The notes: generated by a model from the letters alone, not told the origin. Shown: positions 19,225 through 28,740, numbered from the stretch's first letter. The stretch: DNA of 64,000 bases from CAZQQN01 sp964595485 (GCA_964595485.1 CAZQQN010000011.1:13631-77630), one strand, 5' to 3'. Numbers and translations are program-made.

Positions 19225-22200
19225 TTGGCAAAGACTAATTTTCAGGGTTATCCGGAATACAAACAATTAGACCTTACAAGCATCCAGGAGGATATCCTCC
19301 GCTTCTGGGAAAACAACCGCATCTTTGAAAAGAGCGTGGAAGAACGCTCGGATTCGGAATATTTCACGTTTTACGAAGGCCCGCCTTCCGTCAACGGCAA
19401 GCCGGGCATCCACCACGTCCTCAGCCGGACGGTTAAGGACATTTTCTGCCGCTATAAGACGCTGCAAGGCTACAAAGTCCGCAGGAAGAGTGGCTGGGAT
19501 ACGCACGGCCTGCCGGTGGAGCTGCAGGTGGAGAAGCGCCTTGGCATCACCAAGGATGATATTGGCGAGCAGGTCTCTGTAGCGGAGTACAACGAGGAAT
19601 GCCGCAAGGATGTCCTTCAGTATAAGAGTGAGTGGGAAGAATTGACCCGCGTCCTCGGCTTTTGGCTGGATTTTGATGATGTCTACATCACCTACGATAA
19701 GGACTACATCGAAAGCCTCTGGTGGGTCCTCAAGCAATTGTTCGACCAGGACCTGCTTTACCGCGATTACTCCATCCAGCCCTACTCTCCAGCGGCCGGT
19801 ACGGCTTTAAGCTCCCATGAGCTGAACATGCCCGGTTGCTATCGCCCCATTAAAGATACATCCGTAGTAGCCCAGTTCAAACTGAAAAACACCGATAACG
19901 AATACCTCTTAGCCTGGACCACCACCCCCTGGACTTTGCCGTCCAATACGGGCTTGGCCGTGGGACCGGAAATTGAATACGTGAAGGTGCAAACCTTCAA
20001 TCCCTACACAGCTGAGCCGATCATCGTTTACTTAGCCAAAGACACCCTTTACAAGTATTTCAACAGCGATTACGAGGACCAGCCCCTGGAATTTGAAAAA
20101 GGTCAGAAGCAATTGCCTTTCAAGGTGTTGGAGACACTCAAGGGCAAGGACATGGAAGGCTGGCGCTATGAGCAGTTGCTGGATTATGTCAAGCCGCAGG
20201 ATGGCGATCCTTTCCGGGTGGTTACGGGCGATTTTGTCACCACCGAGGAAGGAACGGGCATTGTCCACATTGCGCCTACGTTTGGGGAAGATGACTTCAA
20301 GATTGGCAAGGCCAAAAACTTGCCGCCCCTCACGGTGCCCGATCCCGAAAATCCCAACCGCCAGATCCCGCTGGTGGACAAAAACGGCCGCTTCGTGGAA
20401 CAAATGGGCGAATTTGCCGGCCGCTTTGTTCGCAATTACGAGCCCAATCCTGATGATCACCAGGATTTGGACGTGGACATAGCCGTCAAACTCAAGAAAG
20501 AAAATAAGGCCTTTAGAGTCGAAAAATACGAACACAATTACCCGCATTGCTGGCGTACCGACCGCCCGTTGATTTACTATCCTTTGGAAGCTTGGTTCGT
20601 TCGGACTACAGCCTACAAGGACCGGATGATCGAGTTGAACAACACCATCAAATGGAAGCCTCAATCCACGGGAGAAGGCCGGTTTGGCAACTGGCTGGAG
20701 AATATGGTAGACTGGAACCTGTCCCGATCCCGCTATTGGGGTACCCCACTGCCCATCTGGCTAACCGAGGATCGCTCAGAAGTGAAATGCATTGGTTCGT
20801 TTGAGGAATTGCAGCAGGAGGTCCAAAAAGCTATAAATGCCGGATTTGACCAGGAACCATTGAAAGATGGTTTTGACCCGCACCGCCCGCACGTGGATGA
20901 GGTTACGCTGGTTTCTGATTCCGGCAAGCCCATGAAACGGGTCGAAGATGTGATTGACGTTTGGTTTGATTCTGGGGCCATGCCCTATGCGCAGTGGCAC
21001 TACCCGTTTGAGAACCAGGAAATTTTCAAGCACAACTTCCCGGCCGATTTCATTGCTGAGGGCGTTGACCAAACCCGGGGTTGGTTCTATACCCTGCACG
21101 TGCTGGGGACACTCCTTTACAATTCCGTAGCTTATAGAAATGTTATGGCCAATGGCTTGGTGCTGGATAAGAATGGCAATAAGATGTCCAAGCGCTTGGG
21201 CAACGTTGTGGATCCCTTTGAAATGCTGAACGGTCAGGGTTCTGATGCTACTCGTTGGTATATGGTTCACAATGCTCAGCTATGGGATAACCTGAAATTT
21301 GACCCGGAAGGGGTGAAGGAGACCAAGCGGAAGTTTTTCGGCACGCTCTTTAATGTGTACGGCTTTTTTGCCATTTACGCCAACATTGACGGCTTCAAGT
21401 ATGACGAAGAAGAAATTCCTATCGAACGCAGACCGGAGCTGGACCGCTGGATTATTTCCCTGCTCAATACCCTGGTGAAAGAAGTGAAGGAGCTGATGGA
21501 TGATTATGAGCCCACCTGGGCAACCCGGAAAATCCAGGATTTTGTAGTGGATAACCTTAGCAACTGGTATGTGCGCCTTTCCCGCAGGCGCTTTTGGAAA
21601 GGTGAATACACCGAAGAAAAAATAGCCGCTTACCAGACTATTTACTATTGCCTGGAAACGGTGGCGCATCTGATGGCTCCGTTTGCCCCGTACTATTCTG
21701 AACAATTGTTCAGGGACCTCAACAATGTCAGCGGTCGTATGAATTACGAATCCGTTCATCTGAGCTTTTATCCGGAATACCAGGCAGATTGGGTCAATAA
21801 ACCCCTGGAGGAGAAAATGGGACTGGCCCAGGATATCACCACCCAAGCATTATCCCTTCGAAAGAAGGAAAATGTCCGTGTGCGGCAGCCTTTAAACCGG
21901 ATTATTGTTGCTACAGCGGATGAAAACCTGCTTAAGCAAATCCGGGAAGTGGAGGATCTCGTCAAAAGCGAGGTTAATGTTAAGGACATTGACTACATGG
22001 AGGATTCTTCCGATATTGTACTCAAAAGTGTCAAACCTAATTTTAAGAAATTGGGGCCGAAGTACGGTAAGCAAATGAAAGCCATCCAAAAGGTGGTGGA
22101 AAGTTTGGATCAGGATGCGATCAACAAGCTGGAACAAGAAGGAAAGCTAAGGATTGAAGTAGATGGAGAAACCATCGATCTTGGCGCAGAAGATGTGGAG

Positions 22201-22542
22201 GTGTTGACTGAAGACATACCCGGATGGCAGGTTGCGACTACCGGCAAGGTTACTATTGCTTTGGATGTAACCATCACAGAGGGGTTGAAAAATGAGGGGC
22301 TGGCCAGGGAATTGGTCAATCGTATACAAAACCTCCGGAAAGATAAAGGCCTGGAAGTGACCGATCATATTCATGTAGCAGTCGGAGCTGATCAGACACT
22401 AGCTCAGGCTATCAATGCCTACCATGACTACATAGCCCATGAAACTTTAGCAAGGGAATTGGCTGTTAAAAACCATTTACAAAACGGGGAACTTGTTCAA
22501 ATAAAGGATATAGAAACAAAACTAACAATTGATAAGGCATGA
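19225..22542 (+). CDS. ileS: Isoleucine--tRNA ligase
   Basis: This class I synthetase charges tRNA-Ile and edits valine. It has 1105 residues. The HIGH-type motif is GPPSVNGKPGIHHVLSRT near residue 55, and the KMSKS motif is NKMSKRLGN near residue 655. The CP1 editing domain contains LAWTTTPWTLPSNTG. The C-terminal anticodon-binding region ends with ELVNRIQNLRKDKGLEV. The layout is of the longer, eukaryote-like form common in Bacteroidota. The start is TTG. The first three quarters are strikingly G+C-rich compared with the surroundings, while the last 500-600 bases are not. The DksA-like gene follows 32 bases downstream. Confidence 0.95.
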   Translation: MAKTNFQGYPEYKQLDLTSIQEDILRFWENNRIFEKSVEERSDSEYFTFYEGPPSVNGKPGIHHVLSRTVKDIFCRYKTLQGYKVRRKSGWDTHGLPVELQVEKRLGITKDDIGEQVSVAEYNEECRKDVLQYKSEWEELTRVLGFWLDFDDVYITYDKDYIESLWWVLKQLFDQDLLYRDYSIQPYSPAAGTALSSHELNMPGCYRPIKDTSVVAQFKLKNTDNEYLLAWTTTPWTLPSNTGLAVGPEIEYVKVQTFNPYTAEPIIVYLAKDTLYKYFNSDYEDQPLEFEKGQKQLPFKVLETLKGKDMEGWRYEQLLDYVKPQDGDPFRVVTGDFVTTEEGTGIVHIAPTFGEDDFKIGKAKNLPPLTVPDPENPNRQIPLVDKNGRFVEQMGEFAGRFVRNYEPNPDDHQDLDVDIAVKLKKENKAFRVEKYEHNYPHCWRTDRPLIYYPLEAWFVRTTAYKDRMIELNNTIKWKPQSTGEGRFGNWLENMVDWNLSRSRYWGTPLPIWLTEDRSEVKCIGSFEELQQEVQKAINAGFDQEPLKDGFDPHRPHVDEVTLVSDSGKPMKRVEDVIDVWFDSGAMPYAQWHYPFENQEIFKHNFPADFIAEGVDQTRGWFYTLHVLGTLLYNSVAYRNVMANGLVLDKNGNKMSKRLGNVVDPFEMLNGQGSDATRWYMVHNAQLWDNLKFDPEGVKETKRKFFGTLFNVYGFFAIYANIDGFKYDEEEIPIERRPELDRWIISLLNTLVKEVKELMDDYEPTWATRKIQDFVVDNLSNWYVRLSRRRFWKGEYTEEKIAAYQTIYYCLETVAHLMAPFAPYYSEQLFRDLNNVSGRMNYESVHLSFYPEYQADWVNKPLEEKMGLAQDITTQALSLRKKENVRVRQPLNRIIVATADENLLKQIREVEDLVKSEVNVKDIDYMEDSSDIVLKSVKPNFKKLGPKYGKQMKAIQKVVESLDQDAINKLEQEGKLRIEVDGETIDLGAEDVEVLTEDIPGWQVATTGKVTIALDVTITEGLKNEGLARELVNRIQNLRKDKGLEVTDHIHVAVGADQTLAQAINAYHDYIAHETLARELAVKNHLQNGELVQIKDIETKLTIDKA

Positions 22543-22574
22543 GATTATCGAATATGGCTTTTTTCACGAACTAA

Positions 22575-22988
22575 ATGGATAGCACTATGAGCGACCAAGA
22601 CGAGCCCCAAGGTAAAAATCGTTATTCAGACGAAGAATTAGAGGAATTTAGGCAAATCATTCAAGAAAAACTTGAAAAAGCGCGCAGCGAATATGATCAC
22701 CTTTTAGAAGCTGTCCAGAATCCCAATGAACATGGAGTAGAAGAACATAATCCTTCGAATAAAATGTTCGAAGAAACCAATGCTGCTTCTGATAAAGAGT
22801 ATATGAGCCAATTGGCGGACAGGCAGCGGAAATTCATCAAGAACCTTGAAGATGCGTTGGTTCGTATCGAAAACAAAACTTATGGTATATGCCGTGTTAC
22901 CGGTAAACTAATTGCGAAGGAACGCCTTAAGGCTGTTCCTCACACTACTATTAGCATAGAGGCCAAACAACAAGAAAAGAACAATTGA
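22575..22988 (+). CDS. TraR/DksA family transcriptional regulator with degenerate zinc finger
   Basis: This 137-residue protein has a central coiled coil (about residues 20-100) and a C-terminal finger reading YGICRVTGKLIAKERLKAVP. DksA-type proteins bind in the RNA polymerase secondary channel and alter promoter output, often with ppGpp. Of the four zinc-ligand positions only Cys106 remains; the CxxC partner is Thr109 and the second CxxC is lost, as I recall for the family in this phylum. An ATG at 22587 is an alternative start. The gene overlaps lspA by four bases and sits in an ileS-dksA-lspA row. Confidence 0.85.
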   Translation: MDSTMSDQDEPQGKNRYSDEELEEFRQIIQEKLEKARSEYDHLLEAVQNPNEHGVEEHNPSNKMFEETNAASDKEYMSQLADRQRKFIKNLEDALVRIENKTYGICRVTGKLIAKERLKAVPHTTISIEAKQQEKNN

Positions 22989-23545
22989 ACCAATACAGAA
23001 AAGTTTTACTGACCATTCTGGTGGTGTTGATAATTGACCAAGCCTTTAAAATTTGGATTAAAAATACCATGTTTTTAGGGCAGGAGTTTAATGTGATCGG
23101 AGAATGGTTCAAAATTCACTTTACGGAGAATAAGGGCATTGCCTTTGGCCTGCAATTCGGCGGAAGAACAGGAAAAATCTTTTTAACTTTATTCAGGATA
23201 CTGGCTGCGGGCCTTATTGGTTATTACCTATACTATTTGATCAAAAAGAGCGCTCCTACAGGTCTATTGATGAGCCTTGGGCTAATTCTTGCCGGTGCAC
23301 TTGGAAATATCCTTGATAGCATCTTCTACGGCGTTATTTTTAATTATGATACCTTCTTTCACGGCAAAGTGGTAGATATGTTATATTTTCCGTTGATCAA
23401 GGGTAATTTTCCTGATTGGTTACCTATATGGGGAGGGGATTACTTCGTATTTTTCAGACCTGTTTTTAACATTGCTGACAGTGCCATTACAATAGGTGTC
23501 CTCCTCATCCTTTTATTTTACCGCAATGTTTTCAGCAAATATTGA
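22985..23545 (+). CDS. lspA: Lipoprotein signal peptidase
   Basis: LspA is an inner-membrane aspartic protease that removes signal peptides from diacylglyceryl-modified prolipoproteins. The protein has 186 residues and four membrane segments. The catalytic Asp residues are in GNILDSIFYG and FNIADSAITIG, and ENKGIAFG is also conserved. The loop between the catalytic sites (HGKVVDMLYFPLIKGNFPDW) is long, as in Bacteroidota LspA. The TTG start overlaps the stop of the DksA-like gene in the sequence ATTGA, suggesting translational coupling. Confidence 0.95.
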   Translation: MNQYRKVLLTILVVLIIDQAFKIWIKNTMFLGQEFNVIGEWFKIHFTENKGIAFGLQFGGRTGKIFLTLFRILAAGLIGYYLYYLIKKSAPTGLLMSLGLILAGALGNILDSIFYGVIFNYDTFFHGKVVDMLYFPLIKGNFPDWLPIWGGDYFVFFRPVFNIADSAITIGVLLILLFYRNVFSKY

Positions 23546-23652
23546 TAAGCCTGTTCGAAAGATTCTCCGGTAAATCCAAATTATGAACCTTATCCGGCAA
23601 AACTTTTAAAAAAACACTTGAATTGGCCAATACGTTGAATGTTAAAAAAGTT

Positions 23653-24726
23653 ATGGTTCGTTACATTTTAGTGTTATCAGGTTTCTTAATTATTTCCCTT
23701 CAAAATTTTGCACAGCCAACCCTTGATTCGGCAGAGGACTATAAGATTGGGAATGAGCGCCAATATGTAGCTGGTTACCCGGATAGTATCAACAGCATTA
23801 AAAAGGGGGCAAACATCACATGGGACTTCAATAATTTGGGTAAACAGGATTCTTTCATGCAAAAAATCCTTTTACCGGATTCTGTAGAGGATGGTGAGCA
23901 GTTTCCGAATGCTGATTTGGTTGAATGGTATGGCAATGGTAACAAAGTTTTTCATGATAAAGGGTCGCAGGTCAATGATTATGTGGGCTTAGAATCTTCC
24001 CGGGATATTACCATTGAATTTATCCGTCCGGTCAGCATCCTTGAAAGACCCTTTACGTACAATGATCAATACCTGGATAGTGGTAGAAGACAATACACCT
24101 TTGATGGATTTGATGTAAAAGGATCGGGTACCAGTTTAACACAGGCCATTGCTTACGGTACATTAAAACTACCTGATACGGTTTACAACAATACTTTACT
24201 GGTCCGGAATTACCAGGATTGGCGCGATACCGTTGATGTTCCATTTGTAACCCCTGTAGTAGAAAACCAGGTAATTAGTTATTCATGGTTCACCAAAAAC
24301 AGTACTTATCCAGTTTTGAGGTTTGATACAATACAATTTTACAGTGATAGTGATCAAGCACCTGATGATGCCAATGATACGATTGAGCGTTTAAGGTATT
24401 ACAAACCGCTTCCCAAAGAGGACCCAGATACGAGTGATTCAACTACTTTTATTCAGAGAAAGCAGGATATTGTTAAAGATAGCCGGATTGTTCGGAAGGG
24501 CGATCAGCTCTTAATTCAAGGTAGATTCAGGAGAGAAACAAAGCTTTATCTTAGCTTAGTAACAATCGATGGAAAGCCATTGGCGTCACATAGGATGACT
24601 TTTGAAAAGGGGTTTGATCAAGAAGTTGTACCCTTGAATGATCTGAGTAAAGGATTTTACATGGTTGTTGGCCGGTCCGCACAAACCGGTGAAAAGGTAT
24701 TAGGGAAAAAAATCTTTCTTCACTGA
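23653..24726 (+). CDS. Secreted T9SS-type protein, paralogous to the protein at 715-2163
   Basis: The ATG at 23653 is preferred over the TTG at 23623 because it starts the signal peptide directly (MVRYILVLSGFLIISLQNFA). The mature region contains NITWDFNNLGKQDSF and AYGTLKLPDTVYNNTLLVR, matching NQTWDYTNL and GWGTLKTPYGEFQTLRVK in the protein at 715-2163. The C-terminal 75 residues (from about IVRKGDQLLIQG to the end, with LSKGFYMVVG) look like a divergent T9SS type A sorting domain. No catalytic residues were recognised. The function is unknown; it is probably a surface or secreted structural protein. Confidence 0.75.
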   Translation: MVRYILVLSGFLIISLQNFAQPTLDSAEDYKIGNERQYVAGYPDSINSIKKGANITWDFNNLGKQDSFMQKILLPDSVEDGEQFPNADLVEWYGNGNKVFHDKGSQVNDYVGLESSRDITIEFIRPVSILERPFTYNDQYLDSGRRQYTFDGFDVKGSGTSLTQAIAYGTLKLPDTVYNNTLLVRNYQDWRDTVDVPFVTPVVENQVISYSWFTKNSTYPVLRFDTIQFYSDSDQAPDDANDTIERLRYYKPLPKEDPDTSDSTTFIQRKQDIVKDSRIVRKGDQLLIQGRFRRETKLYLSLVTIDGKPLASHRMTFEKGFDQEVVPLNDLSKGFYMVVGRSAQTGEKVLGKKIFLH

Positions 24727-24825
24727 AGCATCGTTCACTAAGTAAAAAAAAGTTATAGGTGCTTGCTTTAACCACTCTTTGATGGACGAAAGTTCGGGTA
24801 TAATAAACAAATGACAGTTTTACTT

Positions 24826-24833
24826 TATCTTTG
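24826..24833 (+). promoter_or_regulatory. Predicted -7 element of the TonB-dependent receptor gene
   Basis: TATCTTTG matches TAnnTTTG and lies 36 bases before the ATG at 24869. No clear -33 TTTG is present at the right distance. Confidence 0.4.
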
Positions 24834-24868
24834 TTTGATTTTCTGTGGTATTAAGAAACGATAATATC

Positions 24869-27274
24869 ATGAATAAAAATAAAATTTTTCCATCTATTGT
24901 ATTCATCTTGTGTTGTTTATTGTTTTCCATTCAGACTTTGGGACAAGATCAACCTCAAGGTGTTATCAAAGGGCGTGTCTTTGACAAGTTAAACAACAAT
25001 AACCTTTCTGGTGCTAATATCCTTATCAGGGGATCCAATCAAGGAACCACAACTGATGAAGAAGGCCGTTTTAAGATCACCGGCCTTGAGCCTGGCTTAT
25101 ACGATATATCAGTGACCTATGTGGGTTACAAGAAAAAGACGATTTCTGAAATTGAGGTAAGTAAAGCCAGACCGGCTCAATTGAAAATTGGGATGGAAGA
25201 AACGGCCATTGAACAAGATGCGGTTGAGATCAAGGCTTCGCCTTTTGAAAAAAAAGCCTCAAGCCCGGTTTCCAATCGGAATATTAGTGAATCTCAGGTT
25301 CGCCGAAATCCGGGAGCTAACCAGGATATTTCCAATGTTATTCAATCCTTTCCCGGTGTTGCAACCACTGCCTCATTTCGAAATGATTTGATCATTCGTG
25401 GTGGAGCGCCTAACGAGAATAGCTTTTATATAGATGGTATAGAAGTCCCAAATATCAATCACTTTGCTACGCAAGGAGCCACGGGTGGTCCGGTTGGTTT
25501 AATCAACGTGGATTTTATCAGAAACGTAGACTTCTACACCGGGGCTTTTGCTGTTAACCGTACAAATGGAGTCAGTTCGGTTCTTGACTTTAACTTCAAA
25601 GATGGCCGTACCGATCAGACTGGAGCCCGTTTTACATTAGGTGCCAGTGAGGTCGGGGCCTCAGTTGAAGGCCCAATAGGGGATGATTTCAGTTACATCC
25701 TGTCTGCCAGGCGGTCTTACCTTCAATTTTTATTTGATGCTTTGGGATTGCCTTTCCTCCCTACTTATAATGACTTGAATTTTAAGGGGAAATACCAGAT
25801 TGATAATAGCAACTACCTTACCTTAATAGGAGTCGGGGCTATCGATAATTTTTCCCTTAATACCGATGAAGATGACACAGAGGCGAACCGCTATACCCTG
25901 AATAATGTCCCTATCAACGAACAGTGGAACTACACTGCTGGTGGAAAATTCACCCATTTTGGTGATAATGGTTACTACAACATTGTAGCAAGCCGGTACC
26001 ATTTAAAAAACATAGCGACTCAGTTCGAAGATTACAAAAAGCAGGAGGATAAGATCCTGGATTACGAATCTGAAGAAATTGATAACCAATTTCGCTTTGA
26101 AAAGATTACCCGCTCAGGGGGATTCAAGTTTCTATATGGCGCTAATTATGCTCATTCGGTCTTTAAGAATAATACCAAACAAGCTGTTGCAATAGGTAAT
26201 CGCACTCAAACAGTGGATTTTAGTTCAAATTTCAGTGTAAACAGGTATGGTGTATTTGGCCAGGTAGATAAGGGCTTTTTAAATGACAAGATTAAGCTAT
26301 CAGCAGGCGTCAGGACTTATGCCATGGATTACTCTGATGCTACCAATAATCCTCTTGATCAAATTTCACCGCGCTTTTCTGCATCATATCAATTAACAGA
26401 TAAGCTTTCGTTGAACTTTAATACAGGCATCTATCATCAACGCCCGCCATTTACTGTTTTAGGTTTTAAAGACAGCAGCGGTAAGTTAGCCAATAAAGAG
26501 AATGGTGTTACTTATTTTAGCAGTAAACAAGTAGTTGGCGGAATAGAGTACATTACCAACACCAATACCAAAATCTCTTTAGAAGGTTTTTATAAAAAAT
26601 ATGATGATTACCCATTCCTGTTGGATGATTCGATTTCCCTGGCAAACCGAGGTGGCGATTTTGGCGTTGTTGGTAATGCTCCTGCGGAACCGTCTTCTGA
26701 AGGAAGGGCCTATGGGATGGAATTATTGGTAAACCAGAATCTCTACAAAGGATTCTACGGGGTTCTGGCATATACCCTGGTTTGGAGTGAATTTACTGAT
26801 AAAAACGGGGAGTATGTACCATCTGCCTGGGATAATCGCCACATCGTTTCCCTTACGGCGGGAAAGAAATTTGGAAAAAACTGGGAAATTGGTGTAAAAT
26901 GGCGATTTCAAAGTGGTGCACCTTACACGCCTTACGATGTAAGAACTTCATCTTTTAAAGAAGTATGGAGGGTGACCAAATCCGGTGTTCCTGATTACGA
27001 CCGGCTAAATACGAAGCGCCTTTCGGCTCAACATGGGCTTGACTTTCGGATTGATAAAAAATTCTACTTTTCAGGCTTTAACCTGGATGTTTATTTCGAT
27101 GTACAGAATGCTTATAACTTCCAGATTGAAGGGCAACCTTACCTGACTGTTAAGCGTGATGATGAAGGCAATCCCATTGAAAATCCGAACAATCCAAGAA
27201 GGTATCAAACCAAACGCCTTGAGAATAGCATTGGTACAAGGGTTCCATCGGTTGGTGCAATTTTTGAGTTCTAA
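24869..27274 (+). CDS. TonB-dependent outer-membrane receptor with carboxypeptidase-like regulatory domain
   Basis: The ATG at 24869 begins a clean signal peptide (MNKNKIFPSIVFILCCLLF...), giving 801 residues; an earlier GTG at 24845 is less likely. After the signal comes a carboxypeptidase-regulatory-like beta-sandwich (GVIKGRVFDKLNNNNLSGAN ... GLYDISVTYVGYKKK), then the plug (NVIQSFPGVATTASF, LIIRGGAPNENSFYIDGIEV) and a 22-strand-type barrel ending in a terminal Phe. It imports an unknown ligand using TonB-ExbBD energy. No SusD partner is adjacent, so it is probably not a glycan receptor. A DUF547 lipoprotein gene follows. Confidence 0.92.
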   Translation: MNKNKIFPSIVFILCCLLFSIQTLGQDQPQGVIKGRVFDKLNNNNLSGANILIRGSNQGTTTDEEGRFKITGLEPGLYDISVTYVGYKKKTISEIEVSKARPAQLKIGMEETAIEQDAVEIKASPFEKKASSPVSNRNISESQVRRNPGANQDISNVIQSFPGVATTASFRNDLIIRGGAPNENSFYIDGIEVPNINHFATQGATGGPVGLINVDFIRNVDFYTGAFAVNRTNGVSSVLDFNFKDGRTDQTGARFTLGASEVGASVEGPIGDDFSYILSARRSYLQFLFDALGLPFLPTYNDLNFKGKYQIDNSNYLTLIGVGAIDNFSLNTDEDDTEANRYTLNNVPINEQWNYTAGGKFTHFGDNGYYNIVASRYHLKNIATQFEDYKKQEDKILDYESEEIDNQFRFEKITRSGGFKFLYGANYAHSVFKNNTKQAVAIGNRTQTVDFSSNFSVNRYGVFGQVDKGFLNDKIKLSAGVRTYAMDYSDATNNPLDQISPRFSASYQLTDKLSLNFNTGIYHQRPPFTVLGFKDSSGKLANKENGVTYFSSKQVVGGIEYITNTNTKISLEGFYKKYDDYPFLLDDSISLANRGGDFGVVGNAPAEPSSEGRAYGMELLVNQNLYKGFYGVLAYTLVWSEFTDKNGEYVPSAWDNRHIVSLTAGKKFGKNWEIGVKWRFQSGAPYTPYDVRTSSFKEVWRVTKSGVPDYDRLNTKRLSAQHGLDFRIDKKFYFSGFNLDVYFDVQNAYNFQIEGQPYLTVKRDDEGNPIENPNNPRRYQTKRLENSIGTRVPSVGAIFEF

Positions 27275-27369
27275 AATTTGTCTTTTTGAGTTTGTAATGT
27301 GAATGACATCATTTGCGCCCAAAAAATGGGTGTTTTGCATACTACCAAATTCACGTAAAAATCCGCTTT

Positions 27370-28137
27370 ATGATTAAATGGCTAATGCCTGTCCTTGTTC
27401 TTTTTATCGGGGCTTGTGAAAGTATTTCAGAACTAAATACGGGATCTGAACCTATTTCCCATGAAAAGTGGAATAAGCTTGTTAAAAAACATGTAGATGA
27501 ATCCGGCTTGGTAGACTATCAAGGTTTTATGAAAGATAGCGCACGTTTCAACCAATATTTAAGTTTGTTAAAAAACCACCACCCGAATAGTAAAAACTGG
27601 TCAAGGGAAGAAAAACTTGCTTACTGGATCAATGCTTACAATGCTTTTACAGTGGCGTTAATTTTGAAACATTACCCGGTTGAAAGCATAAAAGATGTGA
27701 TCAATGGGCCTAATATCCCTTTTGTAAACTCGCCCTGGGATATAAGCTTTATCAACATTGAAGGTGCCGAATACGATCTGAATAACATTGAGCACAACAT
27801 CCTGCGTGAAAAATTTGATGAACCGCGAATCCATTTTGCTATTAATTGTGCCTCGATTAGTTGCCCGGTTTTAAGGAAAGAGGCTTATCACCCTGAGAAA
27901 ATCAATGAACAGCTTCAAGCACAAACAAAGAATTTCCTTGAAAACTCCACCAAAAATAAAATCAGCAAAGACAAAATAGTCATCTCTAAAATTTTCAAAT
28001 GGTTCACAGATGATTTTACTGAGAATGGTTCTTTAAAAGACTACATTGATCAAAAAACTGATACGGATATCAAGGAGAATGCAGAGGTTGAATACATGGA
28101 TTATGATTGGGGGCTCAATGACACCGCCAAAAGATAA
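27370..28137 (+). CDS. DUF547 domain lipoprotein
   Basis: The ATG at 27370 gives a 255-residue protein with a lipoprotein signal (MIKWLMPVLVLFIGACES, lipobox FIGAC), so it is expected to be lipid-anchored. An upstream GTG/ATG-like start at 27313 would put 19 unrelated residues before the signal. The rest is a DUF547 domain with LAYWINAYNAFTVALILKH and HFAINCASISCPVLRKEAY, the two best-conserved parts of the family. The biochemical role of DUF547 is not known to me. It follows the TonB-dependent receptor in the same direction with 95 bases between. Confidence 0.88.
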   Translation: MIKWLMPVLVLFIGACESISELNTGSEPISHEKWNKLVKKHVDESGLVDYQGFMKDSARFNQYLSLLKNHHPNSKNWSREEKLAYWINAYNAFTVALILKHYPVESIKDVINGPNIPFVNSPWDISFINIEGAEYDLNNIEHNILREKFDEPRIHFAINCASISCPVLRKEAYHPEKINEQLQAQTKNFLENSTKNKISKDKIVISKIFKWFTDDFTENGSLKDYIDQKTDTDIKENAEVEYMDYDWGLNDTAKR

Positions 28138-28209
28138 TTAATCAATTGGTACTCAATAATAAAATAACTTTTTAGAAAGATGCGCTGTTGCATAGGGTTG
28201 AAATAAGAA

Positions 28210-28238
28210 AACCCTGCATAACTAAGGCATGCAGGGTT
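28210..28238 (-). terminator. Intrinsic terminator of the small lipoprotein gene
   Basis: AACCCTGCAT (28210-28219) pairs perfectly with ATGCAGGGTT (28229-28238). On the minus strand the stem is followed by TTCTTATTT, so it terminates the gene at 28267-28740. It may also protect the 3' end of the convergent DUF547 transcript. Confidence 0.7.
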
Positions 28239-28266
28239 ACAACAACGTTTATTTTAAGCTTCCTGA

Positions 28267-28740
28267 TTAATTTCCCTCAAATTCGCAGTCTCTAACACCA
28301 CCATCACTTTCACGGAATTTTAAATTCAGCCTCAATTTGTTGGCCCCGACTTGGCCATCTCCTCTTACCGATTCGTCCGCATTACTTTTTGGAAGATTCT
28401 GTTCTCGTATTTTGATTTGCCCTTGTTCATTGGTAAATTCTCCTGTTATACCTAAGCCTGAAAATCTTATACGTTTAGGACTCGTTTCAACCGCTTCTAT
28501 GGTGTAGGTGCTTTTTATGGTACTTGACCCCTCAGCCGTGATACACTGCTGATCTCCAGTATAAGTTCCTTCAAATTGCTTATTGTAGGCCTCATCACAA
28601 GCATCGCCGCTGTAAAACTCATCGCAAACGCATTCACAATCTGAATCTGTTTCTCTTTTTTCACCATTCTCGCAAGTTACATCATTGCATGGATCACAAC
28701 CTGCCAAAAAGGTTATTAATAAAAAAGTTAAGTAGCGCAT
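28267..28740 (-). CDS. Small EGF-like cysteine-rich lipoprotein, unknown function
   Basis: This 157-residue protein has a lipoprotein signal (MRYLTFLLITFLAGCDPC, lipobox FLAGC). It is followed by a compact Cys-rich stretch (CNDVTCENG, CECVCDEFYSGDACDEAY) with the spacing of an EGF-like module. The remaining 100 residues look like a small beta-barrel or sandwich (GTYTGDQQC ... GLGITGEFTNEQGQIKIREQ ... LRLNLKFRESDGG). Such modules are common in Bacteroidota surface lipoproteins. The function is unknown. It has its own terminator and probably its own promoter: TATTTTTG on the minus strand at 28775-28768. Confidence 0.75.
   Translation of the reverse strand: MRYLTFLLITFLAGCDPCNDVTCENGEKRETDSDCECVCDEFYSGDACDEAYNKQFEGTYTGDQQCITAEGSSTIKSTYTIEAVETSPKRIRFSGLGITGEFTNEQGQIKIREQNLPKSNADESVRGDGQVGANKLRLNLKFRESDGGVRDCEFEGN

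Noticed and set aside
19267..22374. Long open frames on the reverse strand and in other frames of ileS
   Set aside because: They arise from the G+C-rich codon use of ileS, have no recognisable domains, and lie fully inside an intact ileS.
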